DNA from: Fidelibacterota bacterium UBA6817
Lineage (GTDB): Bacteria > Fidelibacterota > Fidelibacteria > Fidelibacterales > Fidelibacteraceae
DNA: 15,745 nucleotides
Assembly (NCBI GenBank): GCA_002452555.1
Contig: DKER01000183.1
Coordinates: 1 to 15,745 of the forward strand
Reading direction: 5' to 3'
Position numbers and translations under genes: made by a program. A model generated the notes under the pieces. It ran no database searches. It saw only the letters and a list, made by a program, of their open reading frames with translations, and was not told the DNA's origin. Below, in pieces: positions 1 to 7,425 of this stretch; positions within the stretch are counted from its first letter, which is position 1, and every line of letters begins with the position of its first letter.

Positions 1-115
1 GGGAGATCCGGAGGAGGCATCCCGTCGTAACTTGGAGAAGCGTTTGCGGGATGCAGAAGAGGAGCGGGACATCTTAAAAAAAGCCTTGGCTATTTTCTCA
101 AAAGAAACACGATGA
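1..115 (+). pseudogene. IS3-family transposase OrfA, C-terminal fragment
   Basis: Read in the frame of positions 2-115, this gives 37 residues ending in LKKALAIFSKETR and a stop. That is the typical end of the small IS3-family OrfA (helix-turn-helix plus leucine-zipper protein), with the usual charged coiled-coil run RRNLEKRLRDAEEERDILKK. The start lies outside the window, so the protein may or may not be complete upstream. A run of seven A residues at 76-82, in the arrangement A AAA AAA G relative to this frame, is the classic slippery site for the -1 frameshift that makes the OrfAB transposase. The stop codon overlaps the orfB ATG (ATGA at 112-115). Family assignment is by recognition of these motifs. 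Confidence 0.85.
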
Positions 116-217
116 AATGCCGGTTTATCCATCGGCATTGCTCCGAGCATCGTATGGGGAAAATGTGCCAGGTCTTAAATGTGAGTCGGAGCAGAAACTA
201 CCAACAATGGCACAAGC
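112..217 (+). pseudogene. IS3-family transposase OrfB, N-terminal fragment (truncated)
   Basis: From the ATG at 112, in the -1 frame relative to orfA, the translation runs for about 35 residues with the IS3 OrfB signature FIHRHCSEH then KMCQVLNVSRS. Homology stops around WHK (208-216). The same frame then reads LLYRRFKSFYL and a stop at 250, which is not OrfB. A full OrfB has roughly 250-290 residues with a DDE integrase core; all of that is missing. No terminal inverted repeat is visible at the break. So the element was cut by a deletion or recombination rather than ending cleanly. The downstream sequence becomes propeller-protein coding from about 218. Confidence 0.8.
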
Positions 218-1645
218 TATTATACCGGCGTTTCAAATCTTTTTATCTATGATGTGGACGCTGATGATATTCATATCATGACCAATGGTGAAACGGGATT
301 TTTCAGGCCGGTTCCCATGGAAGGGTACTCAATGGTTGTATTTGCCTATACGGCAGAAGGTTTTACGCCGGTAATGATTAAAAAAGAGATTCAGCAGAAT
401 GTTGCGGCAATTCAGCTGTTGGGGCAGGAAGTTGTCAATCGCCATCCTGTAGTAAAAACATGGATACCGTCCGCAACTCCCGACAAAATTGATCTTCAGG
501 ACCGGAATATGACCGTGAGTGATTATCCTCATTACCGGTCCATTGGTTTACGAAATGCCTATCCGGTGGTTGAACAATATAAAAAGATGGTTGTTGCCGG
601 ATATAAAATGAATTTTGCCAATCATTTGTCAACAGATGCTGTGATGTTGAAAGTTCTGTATTCTCCCGATGAAAACAGACCGGATGATGAACGGTTTCAT
701 GTTGTTTTGGAATGGAAGCATTGGTACTGGATTTTTCATGCATCCCGTAATCGTACGGATTTTTATGATCTTTTCGGCCCCACCCGATTCAGCCGGAAAG
801 GAAATGCCCATGGCGTGAGTTACAGTAAACATCTGATTTACGATACGCCGCGAACGCTGAACGTTAAAATGCGTCTCTATCACTATTCGGACATGGATGA
901 GCTTCCCGGATATCAGTCCGTTTCAGCGACCCAAAACAGCATGGTAACATCTTCTCTGTCTTTTGTTTACAGCGATATCCGGCGGTCTCCGGGGGCCGTG
1001 GATGATGAAAAAGGATTAAGCGCTTCCCTCGATTTCAGCGGAAGTATTCTAACATCATCATTTTATCCCCGTATCAGTGCAACGGGAAATGTGGGGTTAC
1101 CGCTTCCTCTGAATCATATATCTTTCTGGTTTCGTGGGGCAGCCGGACTTATTCCCGGCAGTCTCAACACGGCTGATTTCTTTGCCAATTTCTACTTTGT
1201 CGGATTCGGAAACAATATGATAGACCATCGGGACGTGAAAGAATATCATGCCTTGAGTGCATTTCCCGGAGCCGACATCAACAGTCTTAACGGGCGGTAT
1301 TTTGCCCGATTAACCGGCGAATTAAATCTGCCGCCGCTAAGGTATCGTGAAGCCGGAATTCCTTCTGCTTATGTTCAATGGAGCCGTTTGTCTTTATTCA
1401 GTTCGACACTTTTTACCGACCCTGTTTTATACAGCCGCTATGGAGCGCCGATCATTGAGGAATCAATCAAACTTATATTTCCGGTTTGGCTGGCCTTCCA
1501 CAAAAAAATCGGGTTTATGGTGGATGGGGCAATACTGGGATTTGCAACAAGTGCCGGATTTTCATTGACAGAAAATGTCTTTTTTCTCTCGCAGGAAATA
1601 CGAATCTTTTGCTCTGGGCAATTCGCGGACCGGGAACCGCCGTAA
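218..1645 (+). pseudogene. Truncated TolB-like propeller / outer-membrane barrel protein, fused to PrsW remnant
   Basis: The open frame runs from the IS junction to 1645; its first usable start is GTG at 254, with no convincing ribosome site. The start (VSNLFIYD, then MTNGETGFF and MVVFAYTAEG) matches the last blade of a TolB/WD40-type beta-propeller. Residues about 60-385 look like the outer-membrane barrel that follows such propellers in large surface proteins: HPVVKTW, SIGLRNAYPVVEQYK, DFYDLFGPTRFSRKG, GAVDDEKG and NLPPLRYREAGIPS, with many alternating aromatic strands. The N-terminal propeller and signal peptide are missing, and the last barrel strands are missing too. From about residue 388 (near 1420) the frame becomes a PrsW protease (EESIK at residues 402-406, ENVFF at 440-444). 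The 463-residue ORF is therefore a chimera of two broken genes and probably makes no working protein. The family match is by recognition; exact breakpoints are estimates. Confidence 0.7.
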
Positions 1646-1908
1646 TGCACGAAGGAACAATAGCCATAGCCATGATTATATTGATGTGTGACTTTTCAAA
1701 ACGCTCGGCAAACCGGCTTTTGGGGGCCGGATTGGCTGCCCTGTTCATACACAGTCTTTTCAACCATTTTCCCGTATCTCCTTTGGTGATGACGGTTTTG
1801 CAAATAATCATTCTTCCCGTTTTAGCACTGACAGTTTTTGAAATAAGCGAGAAAGGAATCAAAAGCTGGCTTGATGCGGGATTTGTGGCAGCTTCATTAT
1901 CTGGATGA
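1421..1908 (+). pseudogene. PrsW-family intramembrane protease, N-truncated and frameshifted
   Basis: PrsW proteases are multi-pass membrane glutamic-type peptidases. Their four conserved motifs are all here but in two frames. YGAPIIEESIK (EExxK) and GFSLTENVFF lie in the frame of the upstream chimera, up to about 1588. IRGPGTAVMHEGT and HSLFNHF lie in the -1 frame, which runs to the stop at 1906-1908. The switch point is a six-T tract at 1580-1585; one more T would give a continuous product reading ENVFF-SLAGNTNLLLW. The N-terminal membrane segments expected before EExxK are missing, replaced by barrel sequence. The C-terminal end (WLDAGF then VAASLSG) may hold a further shift, because another frame continues with LWQLHYLDEASLKSTG. 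A sequencing error could explain the frameshift, but not the missing N-terminus. Confidence 0.7.
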
Positions 1909-1938
1909 AGCCTCCCTGAAATCAACAGGAACAGGTTT

Positions 1939-2823
1939 ATGGCTGATTACACAATAAAACAGAAAAAACAGGCGATACTAAACAGTTTTATATTATCTGC
2001 AGTTATGCTTATTCCCGGTATTACTGCTTCCTTACTTTCCAATTCTCTGATTGTTCTTACAGATGTTTTGCAGGAAACAAGTGAAGCCCTTGCCATTCTT
2101 TTTTCATTCATCTCCATCCGAAAAGTGGCAAAAGGAAAAAACATGGATTACGACTACGGGTACGGGAAGCTGGAAGGTTTTTCAAGTCTGCTGATTGCCG
2201 GTATTATTTTTATTTCTCTTCTGGTCATTCTTTTCAATGCTTGGAAAGGCTTAACAGAACCGGAAGGACTTATGGGAACCGGTGTATTTATTGCAATCGG
2301 GGTGAGTCTGATCAGTTCGGTTATATCAGTCATTCAATGGGGGAAATACAAGAAAATTTCCGAAACATCAACATCGCCGATTATTGAAGGACAACTTAGC
2401 CTGTACCGGGCAAAATTCTTGAACGATTCCATTGTCTCTGTTTCCCTGATTATCGGGATAATTTTCCGCCATCATGTATGGGCTCAATATATTGACCCTG
2501 TGGGCGGTCTCCTTCTCGCCGGTTTTCTGGCATATTCTGCATATACCCTCTTTTCATCGTCAATGGATAATTTGATGGATAAAATATTGGAAGAAGGTCT
2601 GCAAATTGCAATATTAAGAGCGTTAGACCTGAATTTTGATAAATATGACGCACTGCATGATATCAGGAGCAGGCGAAGCGGTTCGGAAATTTATATTGAC
2701 GTTTTTCTCGGCTTTAATCCGGACCGAACCATGGGAAACGGCATTCAGGATATCCAAGCCATTCGTCAGTATATCCTCGAGGAAACAGGGAAGGCATCTG
2801 TCAATATTATTCCTCATGTTTGA
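1939..2823 (+). CDS. Cation diffusion facilitator (CDF) family efflux protein, atypical metal site
   Basis: This 294-residue protein begins at an ATG preceded by AGGAACAGG and sits 30 bases after the PrsW remnant. It has the CDF layout: TM1-TM2 with LLSNSLIVLTD, a loop with YGYGKLEGF (the family's YGYGR/KxE motif), further helices, TM5 around residues 153-175, and a C-terminal cytoplasmic domain of about 75 residues that normally dimerises and binds regulatory metal. CDF proteins export Zn, Mn, Co or Fe ions by proton antiport. The transport site is normally DxxxD in TM2 and HxxxD in TM5. Here TM2 offers D42 and E46 (with E49), and TM5 has K159 and D163, so the usual histidine is replaced by lysine. 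The substrate cannot be assigned. The frame is intact, unlike its neighbours. Confidence 0.85.
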   Translation: MADYTIKQKKQAILNSFILSAVMLIPGITASLLSNSLIVLTDVLQETSEALAILFSFISIRKVAKGKNMDYDYGYGKLEGFSSLLIAGIIFISLLVILFNAWKGLTEPEGLMGTGVFIAIGVSLISSVISVIQWGKYKKISETSTSPIIEGQLSLYRAKFLNDSIVSVSLIIGIIFRHHVWAQYIDPVGGLLLAGFLAYSAYTLFSSSMDNLMDKILEEGLQIAILRALDLNFDKYDALHDIRSRRSGSEIYIDVFLGFNPDRTMGNGIQDIQAIRQYILEETGKASVNIIPHV

Positions 2824-2890
2824 CAAAAAACGGGATTAAAGAGGATTTTTGAAGGGTTTTTCAAACGAACTCGGTAAGACAGGAATAATT

Positions 2891-4450
2891 ATGAAGAATC
2901 TTGTTAAACCTTTGTGGCTTATAACATGTCTTATTGTTACGGCATCCATGATATTGCTGATGTCTGATCGCGGTCAGCGAATCGGCAATTCTTCAAAAAA
3001 AACGGCCTGCCCTTCCATCGCCGTTATGCAGATTTCCTCTACAACTCTTTTGGAATCACATGTTGCAGGCATTATTGACAGGCTTTATAAAATGGGATTC
3101 CGTTCTCCCGACGGCAAAAATATCCGGCTTTACAATCCTCAGGGAGATTTCAGCACAGCCAATGCCATGGCACGTGAACTGGCCAACGGTATGCCGGCAA
3201 TTGTGAAAGCCTGTGATCAAAAGGGTGTTCCCATTATTGCTGAAGATATTGTCTTAATGGGAACGGAAACCATCATCCTGTCGGCAGACAACTTGACAGT
3301 GACCGGGTTTTCCGTCATCCAAAAGATTTCTTCCGGAACCCGGATCCCTGTATTTGTCACAGAAATTGAACTGATTAAAAAAGGGGCAGATGGCGGTGTC
3401 GGCGATAGTTATTATGAATGGGGCAAACAAACCGGACGGATGGCTGTGCGGATCCTTGCAGGCGTACCGCCTTCGGAACTTCCCATAGAACCCACTCAAT
3501 ATCAAAGAACGGTAGAACCTGAATCAAAAAAAGCGTCTTACCGGACGGATCCCCTGAAACTGAGAATTGTCCTTTACAGTGAAACGGAATTTGCCGAGAG
3601 ATGCCGAGATGGGCTGATAGACGGCATCAAACGTGCCGGTTATCAGGAAGGAAAAGACTATAATCTGATCATGTATAATGCCCAGGGTGATATGTCAACG
3701 TTATCAAGCATCATGACAACGGTTAAGTCTGATAATGTGGATTTGCTCATGGTCGTATCCACGCCTACCCTTCAGGCTGCTATCCGCCAGGCAGGGGAAG
3801 ACACAAAAATTGTGTTCACAGGCGTTGGAGATGGTGTTCGTGCCGGAGCCGGAAAGAGTGAAATGGATCATCTTCCCAATGTTACCGGAATCAGCACGCG
3901 TTCTCCCTTTGACGGGATGGCCCGGATTATCAGCGAGACAATTCCAGAGACCCGCCGGGTAGGAACCCTGTTTACTCCGGGTGAAATCAATAGCGTTTTG
4001 TATAAAGACTGGTTTAAAGAAGCCCTGGACAAAAGGGGAATAGAACTAATAGCCGTTCCGGTGTCTTCAAGCGCGGATGTTGCACAGGGTGCAGCTGAAC
4101 TTGTGGGGAAAAATATTCAGGTGGTTGCCCAGGTGGTTGACAATCTAACCCGTCCGGGATTTGCCCTGATAGCGCGAAAAGCGATGGAGAAAAATCTTCC
4201 GGTCTATGTGTTTGACAGTGATCAGATGAAACACGGCGGGACAATTTGCCTGGCCAGGGATTATTATGATGCAGGGCTTGAAGCAGCTGAAAAAGCCGTC
4301 AGGATTCTTCAGGGTGAAAACCCCAAGGCCATTCCGTTCAATAATACGCAATCAGAAAAACTCATCATCAATCCGGAACTGGCAGAACGGTACGGGTTGG
4401 TTCTCAGTGACGAACTCAAGAAGAAAGCTGATATATATATTCCAAAATAG
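2891..4450 (+). CDS. ABC transporter substrate-binding protein, COG2984/TrpX type, with internally deleted first domain
   Basis: I chose ATG 2891 because it follows AGGAATAATT and directly begins a signal-anchor sequence (MKNLVKPLWLITCLIV); a TTG 14 codons upstream is open but adds nothing. The 519-residue product belongs to the ABC_sub_bind/COG2984 family, which includes the streptococcal tryptophan-binding TrpX. It holds two tandem copies. The second, residues about 223-519, is full length: YSETEFAERCRDG, YNAQGDMSTL, STPTLQAAIRQAG, KIVFTGVGDGV and GRQTG-like YYDAGLEAAEKAVRIL. The first, residues about 41-200, has the same start (YNPQGDFSTANAMARELANG) and end (YYEWGKQTGRMAVRILAG), but about 135 residues between G100 and M101 (base about 3190) are absent, in frame. 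The second domain could still bind ligand, but permease and ATPase downstream are broken, so import is unlikely. Confidence 0.8.
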   Translation: MKNLVKPLWLITCLIVTASMILLMSDRGQRIGNSSKKTACPSIAVMQISSTTLLESHVAGIIDRLYKMGFRSPDGKNIRLYNPQGDFSTANAMARELANGMPAIVKACDQKGVPIIAEDIVLMGTETIILSADNLTVTGFSVIQKISSGTRIPVFVTEIELIKKGADGGVGDSYYEWGKQTGRMAVRILAGVPPSELPIEPTQYQRTVEPESKKASYRTDPLKLRIVLYSETEFAERCRDGLIDGIKRAGYQEGKDYNLIMYNAQGDMSTLSSIMTTVKSDNVDLLMVVSTPTLQAAIRQAGEDTKIVFTGVGDGVRAGAGKSEMDHLPNVTGISTRSPFDGMARIISETIPETRRVGTLFTPGEINSVLYKDWFKEALDKRGIELIAVPVSSSADVAQGAAELVGKNIQVVAQVVDNLTRPGFALIARKAMEKNLPVYVFDSDQMKHGGTICLARDYYDAGLEAAEKAVRILQGENPKAIPFNNTQSEKLIINPELAERYGLVLSDELKKKADIYIPK

Positions 4451-4461
4451 CAGGGATTTAC

Positions 4462-4809
4462 ATGCAACTAAAAGAAGAACAACGGGGGAAATACCTCCTG
4501 ATTTTTGCGGCCGGACGACTAGATGCGTCGTGGTCTGATTATTTCAGAGATGAAATACTCAAACATATCCGGAACGGACATCATTATATTGTTTTGGACG
4601 GAACTGAATCGGTTTTTCTAAGTTCTGCCGGAATCCGATCCATTCTTCAGGTTTATAAGGAACTTAAAACGGTGCAGGGCTCCTTCCTCATTGTGAATGC
4701 CACGTCATTTGTGAACCAGACGCTAAAAACGTCCGGTTTTTATGTGTGGCTTGGGGAACAAATTCCGCAGGATATGCCTGATTCGGCGTCTGTTGAAGCC
4801 GACGATTAA
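4462..4809 (+). CDS. STAS-domain protein (anti-sigma factor antagonist-like)
   Basis: The 115-residue protein starts 11 bases after the binding-protein stop and appears intact. It reads as one STAS domain: an N-terminal strand pair (KYLLIFAAGRLDA), HYIVLDGTESVFLSSAGIRSIL at the conserved central turn, and a helix-strand region ending QTLKTSGFYVWL. STAS domains switch anti-sigma factors or partner kinases, often through phosphorylation of a serine next to the DSSG-like turn. Aligning FLSSAG with the SpoIIAA FMDSSG puts alanine A56 at the SpoIIAA Ser58 position, with S54 and S55 just before. Regulation may therefore not follow the classic scheme. Its place inside an ABC operon is unusual, and no kinase or sigma factor gene is nearby. 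The role is unknown. Confidence 0.8.
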   Translation: MQLKEEQRGKYLLIFAAGRLDASWSDYFRDEILKHIRNGHHYIVLDGTESVFLSSAGIRSILQVYKELKTVQGSFLIVNATSFVNQTLKTSGFYVWLGEQIPQDMPDSASVEADD

Positions 4810-4995
4810 ACCGGTGTAATCCTGAGAACAATCCTTTTTCGCCTTTTAATAGCTATTGCCCTACGGTGGGGACTCAATCCCAATGACCTTTAACTGGTAA
4901 CGGCCCTGTTTGTCTTTGCTGCTCTCGTGGCGCCGGGATGGTTTAAATCTCTGAGCAAACAATTTATGGGAGGCCTTCGAAATGCTGAACATTGA
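4810..4995 (+). pseudogene. ABC permease remnant (COG4120/TrpY type), C-terminal stub with nonsense codon
   Basis: Directly after the STAS stop, in the same frame, the translation reads TGVILRTILFRLLIAIALR then WGLNPNDL, a TAA at 4891-4893, then LVTALFVFAALVAPGWFKSLSKQF and a stop at 4993-4995 that overlaps the ATPase start. The LRLGLNPNDLKLVTAL type of sequence is the C-terminal end of the permease that partners COG2984 binding proteins, so a lysine codon (AAA to TAA) is the likely origin of the stop. Only about 60 of roughly 280-300 expected residues remain; there is no start and the other membrane segments are gone. This is a clear deletion plus a nonsense mutation. Confidence 0.75.
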
Positions 4996-5461
4996 ACCAC
5001 TCTCAAAAACCTTCCATGCTGAAACGGTCCATGAAGTGCGCGCTCTGCAAAATGTTAACCTGACACTGGAGCAGGGATCTTTTACGGCAATTATCGGAAC
5101 AAACGGTTCAGTGAAAAGCACACTTCTTAATGCCATTGCCGGCACATTTGAACTGGATACCGGTTCATTGTTTCTGGACAATGACAATATTACGCAATGG
5201 CCGGAATATAAACGGGCGTATCATATCGGACGGGTTTTTCAAAATCCGTTTGCCGGAACAGCACCGGAAATGACGATTTCAGAAAACATTGTTATTGCCA
5301 TGAAACGAGGGAAACACAGCCCCTTTTCCAATGCTGTGACCCATGCTTTCAGGGAAGAGGCGGCTGACAAAGTAAAAACACTGAAAATGGGGCTTGAAGA
5401 TCGCCTTGATAATCCTATTTGCACATTGTCCGGCGGTCAGCGGCAGTCTTTGACGCTTTAA
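4982..5461 (+). pseudogene. ABC transporter ATPase (COG1101/TrpZ type), N-terminal part before a nonsense codon
   Basis: The ATG has a good ribosome site (GGGAGG at 4968-4973). The 159 residues carry the nucleotide-binding fold: a Walker A region GTNGSVKST (residues 39-47), a Q-loop with VFQNPFAGTAPEMT, and the signature LSGGQRQ near the end. The TAA at 5459-5461 interrupts what is otherwise a continuous frame; the partner families read SLTLLMA here, so TTA to TAA is the likely change. Walker A also has V44 (GTG at 5111) where the invariant glycine before the lysine (GxGKS/T) is expected, which should impair ATP binding. The two independent lesions argue for a real pseudogene rather than a read error. 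Confidence 0.8.
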
Positions 5462-5794
5462 ATGGCTACTTGGCTGAAACCAAAGCTTTTGTTGCTTGAC
5501 GAACACACGGCAGCCCTTGATCCCAAGAGCGCTGCCAAGGTTGCTGCTTTAACAAAACAGATTATTGAAAAGGATAAACTAACGGCTTTAATGGTAACCC
5601 ATTCCATGCAGCAGGCCGTAGACCTTCCGGATCGAATTATTATGATGCACCGGGGGCGGATTGTTGAAAATTATCAGAGAGGACGAAAGAGCCGGATACG
5701 CGCACCGGATCTGATGGCAACGTTTGACAGAGTTCAAAAACGTGAACTCTTTGATGAATCAGCCTTGGAGATGTTAAATGTTCAGTTTGTTTAA
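5462..5794 (+). pseudogene. ABC transporter ATPase (COG1101/TrpZ type), C-terminal part after the nonsense codon
   Basis: This is the same frame as the preceding ATPase part; it begins with an ATG that abuts the stop (TAAATG). It holds Walker B KLLLLDEHTAALDP, with the D-loop, and the H-loop VTHSMQQAVD, followed by the short tail of the family (IIMMHRGRIV). There is no separate ribosome site, so any expression would need termination-reinitiation at the overlapping stop and start. A split ATPase made this way is conceivable but would still have the Walker A defect. The 3' end lies 54 bases before the next gene, with no obvious terminator between. Confidence 0.75.
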
Positions 5795-5848
5795 CCACTT
5801 ATTCTGAATTAAATTCCTGCATAATAATAACCAATAAAGGAGATTTAA

Positions 5849-6457
5849 ATGAAACGGATGAATTCTTCTAATAAAAGAATACGGATATTCGGATTGATTA
5901 TTATCTTCTTTCTGTGCGTGGCTCCTCAAACCTTAAAAGCTGAACGAACGCTGCATACAAGAACGATTTCCGTTTCGGATGTGATTAATAAAAACGATGT
6001 TCTTAAGTCGCCTCTTTTTAGGGCATATCAGGGATTAAAGCCGGAAAATGTCATCCGGACATATGAAAAAGGTGCAGCCCGGGGTGATACGTGGCTCCGG
6101 GACGAGGGGAAACCCTATTCATCGTTTAAACAGTTTTTCGTCAGAATCCTTTATTGGTTTACAATGTTGAAAGAGGGGCCGGATTCAGCCATGTCTGTTC
6201 TGGCACCGATCTTTTTATTTTTCTTCCTCATATCAGTTTTACCCTTTGGCTTTAAGGCGCTTTTTGTTCCCCCCGATATGGAAAATCCCCGCAGACCGGA
6301 GAATGACAAGATTAAACGCCGTTGGTTCAGGCGGAAAAGGACGTCCCAATCGGATGAAGAGTTGTCCGATGATGAATTTGATGATGAAGATCAGGATGAT
6401 GACGAAGCTGCGGATGATATGGACGAAGAAGAATGTGATGAGGAGGACCGCTCATGA
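5849..6457 (+). CDS. Signal-peptide single-pass membrane protein with acidic cytoplasmic tail, unknown function
   Basis: I do not recognise this 202-residue protein. The start is clear (AAAGGAG seven bases before the ATG). It has a basic N-terminus and hydrophobic segment at about 13-25 that looks like a signal peptide, with a possible cleavage after LKA at 31. An exported region of about 80 residues follows (YQGLKPENVIRTYEKG), then a membrane helix at about 115-137 (SVLAPIFLFFFLISVLPFGF). After that come a strongly basic stretch at 154-164 (KIKRRWFRRKR) and a tail at 169-201 composed almost only of Asp and Glu. The stop overlaps the next ATG (ATGA), so the two proteins are probably made together and may interact. 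Acidic tails of this kind often contact basic partners or bind divalent cations, but that is inference. Confidence 0.8.
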   Translation: MKRMNSSNKRIRIFGLIIIFFLCVAPQTLKAERTLHTRTISVSDVINKNDVLKSPLFRAYQGLKPENVIRTYEKGAARGDTWLRDEGKPYSSFKQFFVRILYWFTMLKEGPDSAMSVLAPIFLFFFLISVLPFGFKALFVPPDMENPRRPENDKIKRRWFRRKRTSQSDEELSDDEFDDEDQDDDEAADDMDEEECDEEDRS

Positions 6458-7425
6458 GTGCCGATTACATCTACGAAAAAGAGGTTACCGGTGATAAAGA
6501 GCTTGAAAAAGCATTCCGCAAACAGATCAACACATGGGCGAAATCCGTTCCCAATCATCCTTATAAAAATTTAGGCGATCAGATTCAGGTAACAGCCATT
6601 TTTTATAAACCGGCGTATCCTATACGGCTTCTGACGCAATATGAAAGCCGGAGTAAAAATTCAGGACATGAACCGTTTGAAAATCAGAAAATTCCGCCGC
6701 GGTCAATTTTCAGATTGGAGGACTTTAATTCCTGGGATATCTCGCTGCCGGATATTGAAACCTTTACCGATAAAACATCCAACTATTATGTGGATGGTTC
6801 TCAATATGTCATGGATTGTTTTAAATGCAAAGCCAATGGGTGGATAACCTGTCCCCAATGTCAAGGCCGGCGCGAAGTTACCTGTCCGAACTGTACGGGA
6901 GCCGGCCGTGTAACATGCGGGTCCTGCGGCGGAGGCGGTTACCATCGATGCAGCAGCTGCGGAGGCAACGGCAAGATTTCACGAACCGTAACACGAGATC
7001 GGCAGGTAACGCGGTATAATTCCGGCGGGCAACCCTATACGGCAACAGAATCGTATACCACAACTGTATCAGATTCTTGTTCGCGATGTGGCGGCCGGGG
7101 TCAATTGACATGCAGTTCATGCAATGGTAACGGCAAAGTTGTTTGTTCTCGCTGCCGGGGCCGGGGTCTGGTGACCTGTCCCGCCTACAGCGGAATGGGC
7201 CGGATCACATGCCCGGTTTGCCAGGGACATAAACAGCTTATGTATTATTTTTATGTAGAGAGAGCCCTGGAGTATTCTGATAAAAACACATGTGTTGTCC
7301 ATGAAAACATCTATAATACCTTTCCCGAATTTCTTGACAATTATTCGGATTACGAATCATATAATCTCATGAGTATTACGAAAAATACAATCAAGCAGGG
7401 GTTTTACCGGAAGGGCATCATCTGA
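6454..7425 (+). pseudogene. DnaJ-type zinc-finger protein, N-terminal part (frameshifted at 7398-7401)
   Basis: Translationally coupled to the previous gene by ATGA. Residues 1-115 form a domain I do not recognise (RSIFRLEDFNSWDISLPDIE). Residues 122-256 hold ten CxxC-type positions in the CxxCxGxG style of the DnaJ cysteine-rich zinc domain (CPQCQGR, CPNCTGAG, CGSCGGGG, CSSCGGNG, CSRCGGRG, CSSCNGNG, CSRCRGRG, CPVCQGH). They are interrupted by a Thr/Arg-rich insert at about 175-205. There is no J domain. One position reads CPAY (Y245) instead of CPAC, consistent with TGC to TAC, so one zinc ligand is lost. After TIKQG the frame leaves the homologous path and stops at 7425. One more G in the G4 tract 7398-7401 would continue as KQGVLPEGHHLNPFIDKYLKEAL in the frame of the next entry. 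Confidence 0.7.

Noticed and set aside
1486..1908. A separate plus-strand gene starting at ATG 1486
   Set aside because: Its first about 30 residues are out of the PrsW frame and look like shadow translation; only the part after about 1582 is real PrsW sequence, so it is annotated as the tail of the broken protease.
2849..2890. TTG start at 2849 for the binding protein
   Set aside because: The 14 extra residues precede the signal-anchor without likeness to an export signal, and ATG 2891 has its own ribosome site.
4810..5461. Stop codon recoding (TAA read as an amino acid) to explain the in-frame stops
   Set aside because: TAA ends many intact genes in the same window, there is no recoding signal, and other lesions in the same genes need a separate explanation, so pseudogene decay is simpler.
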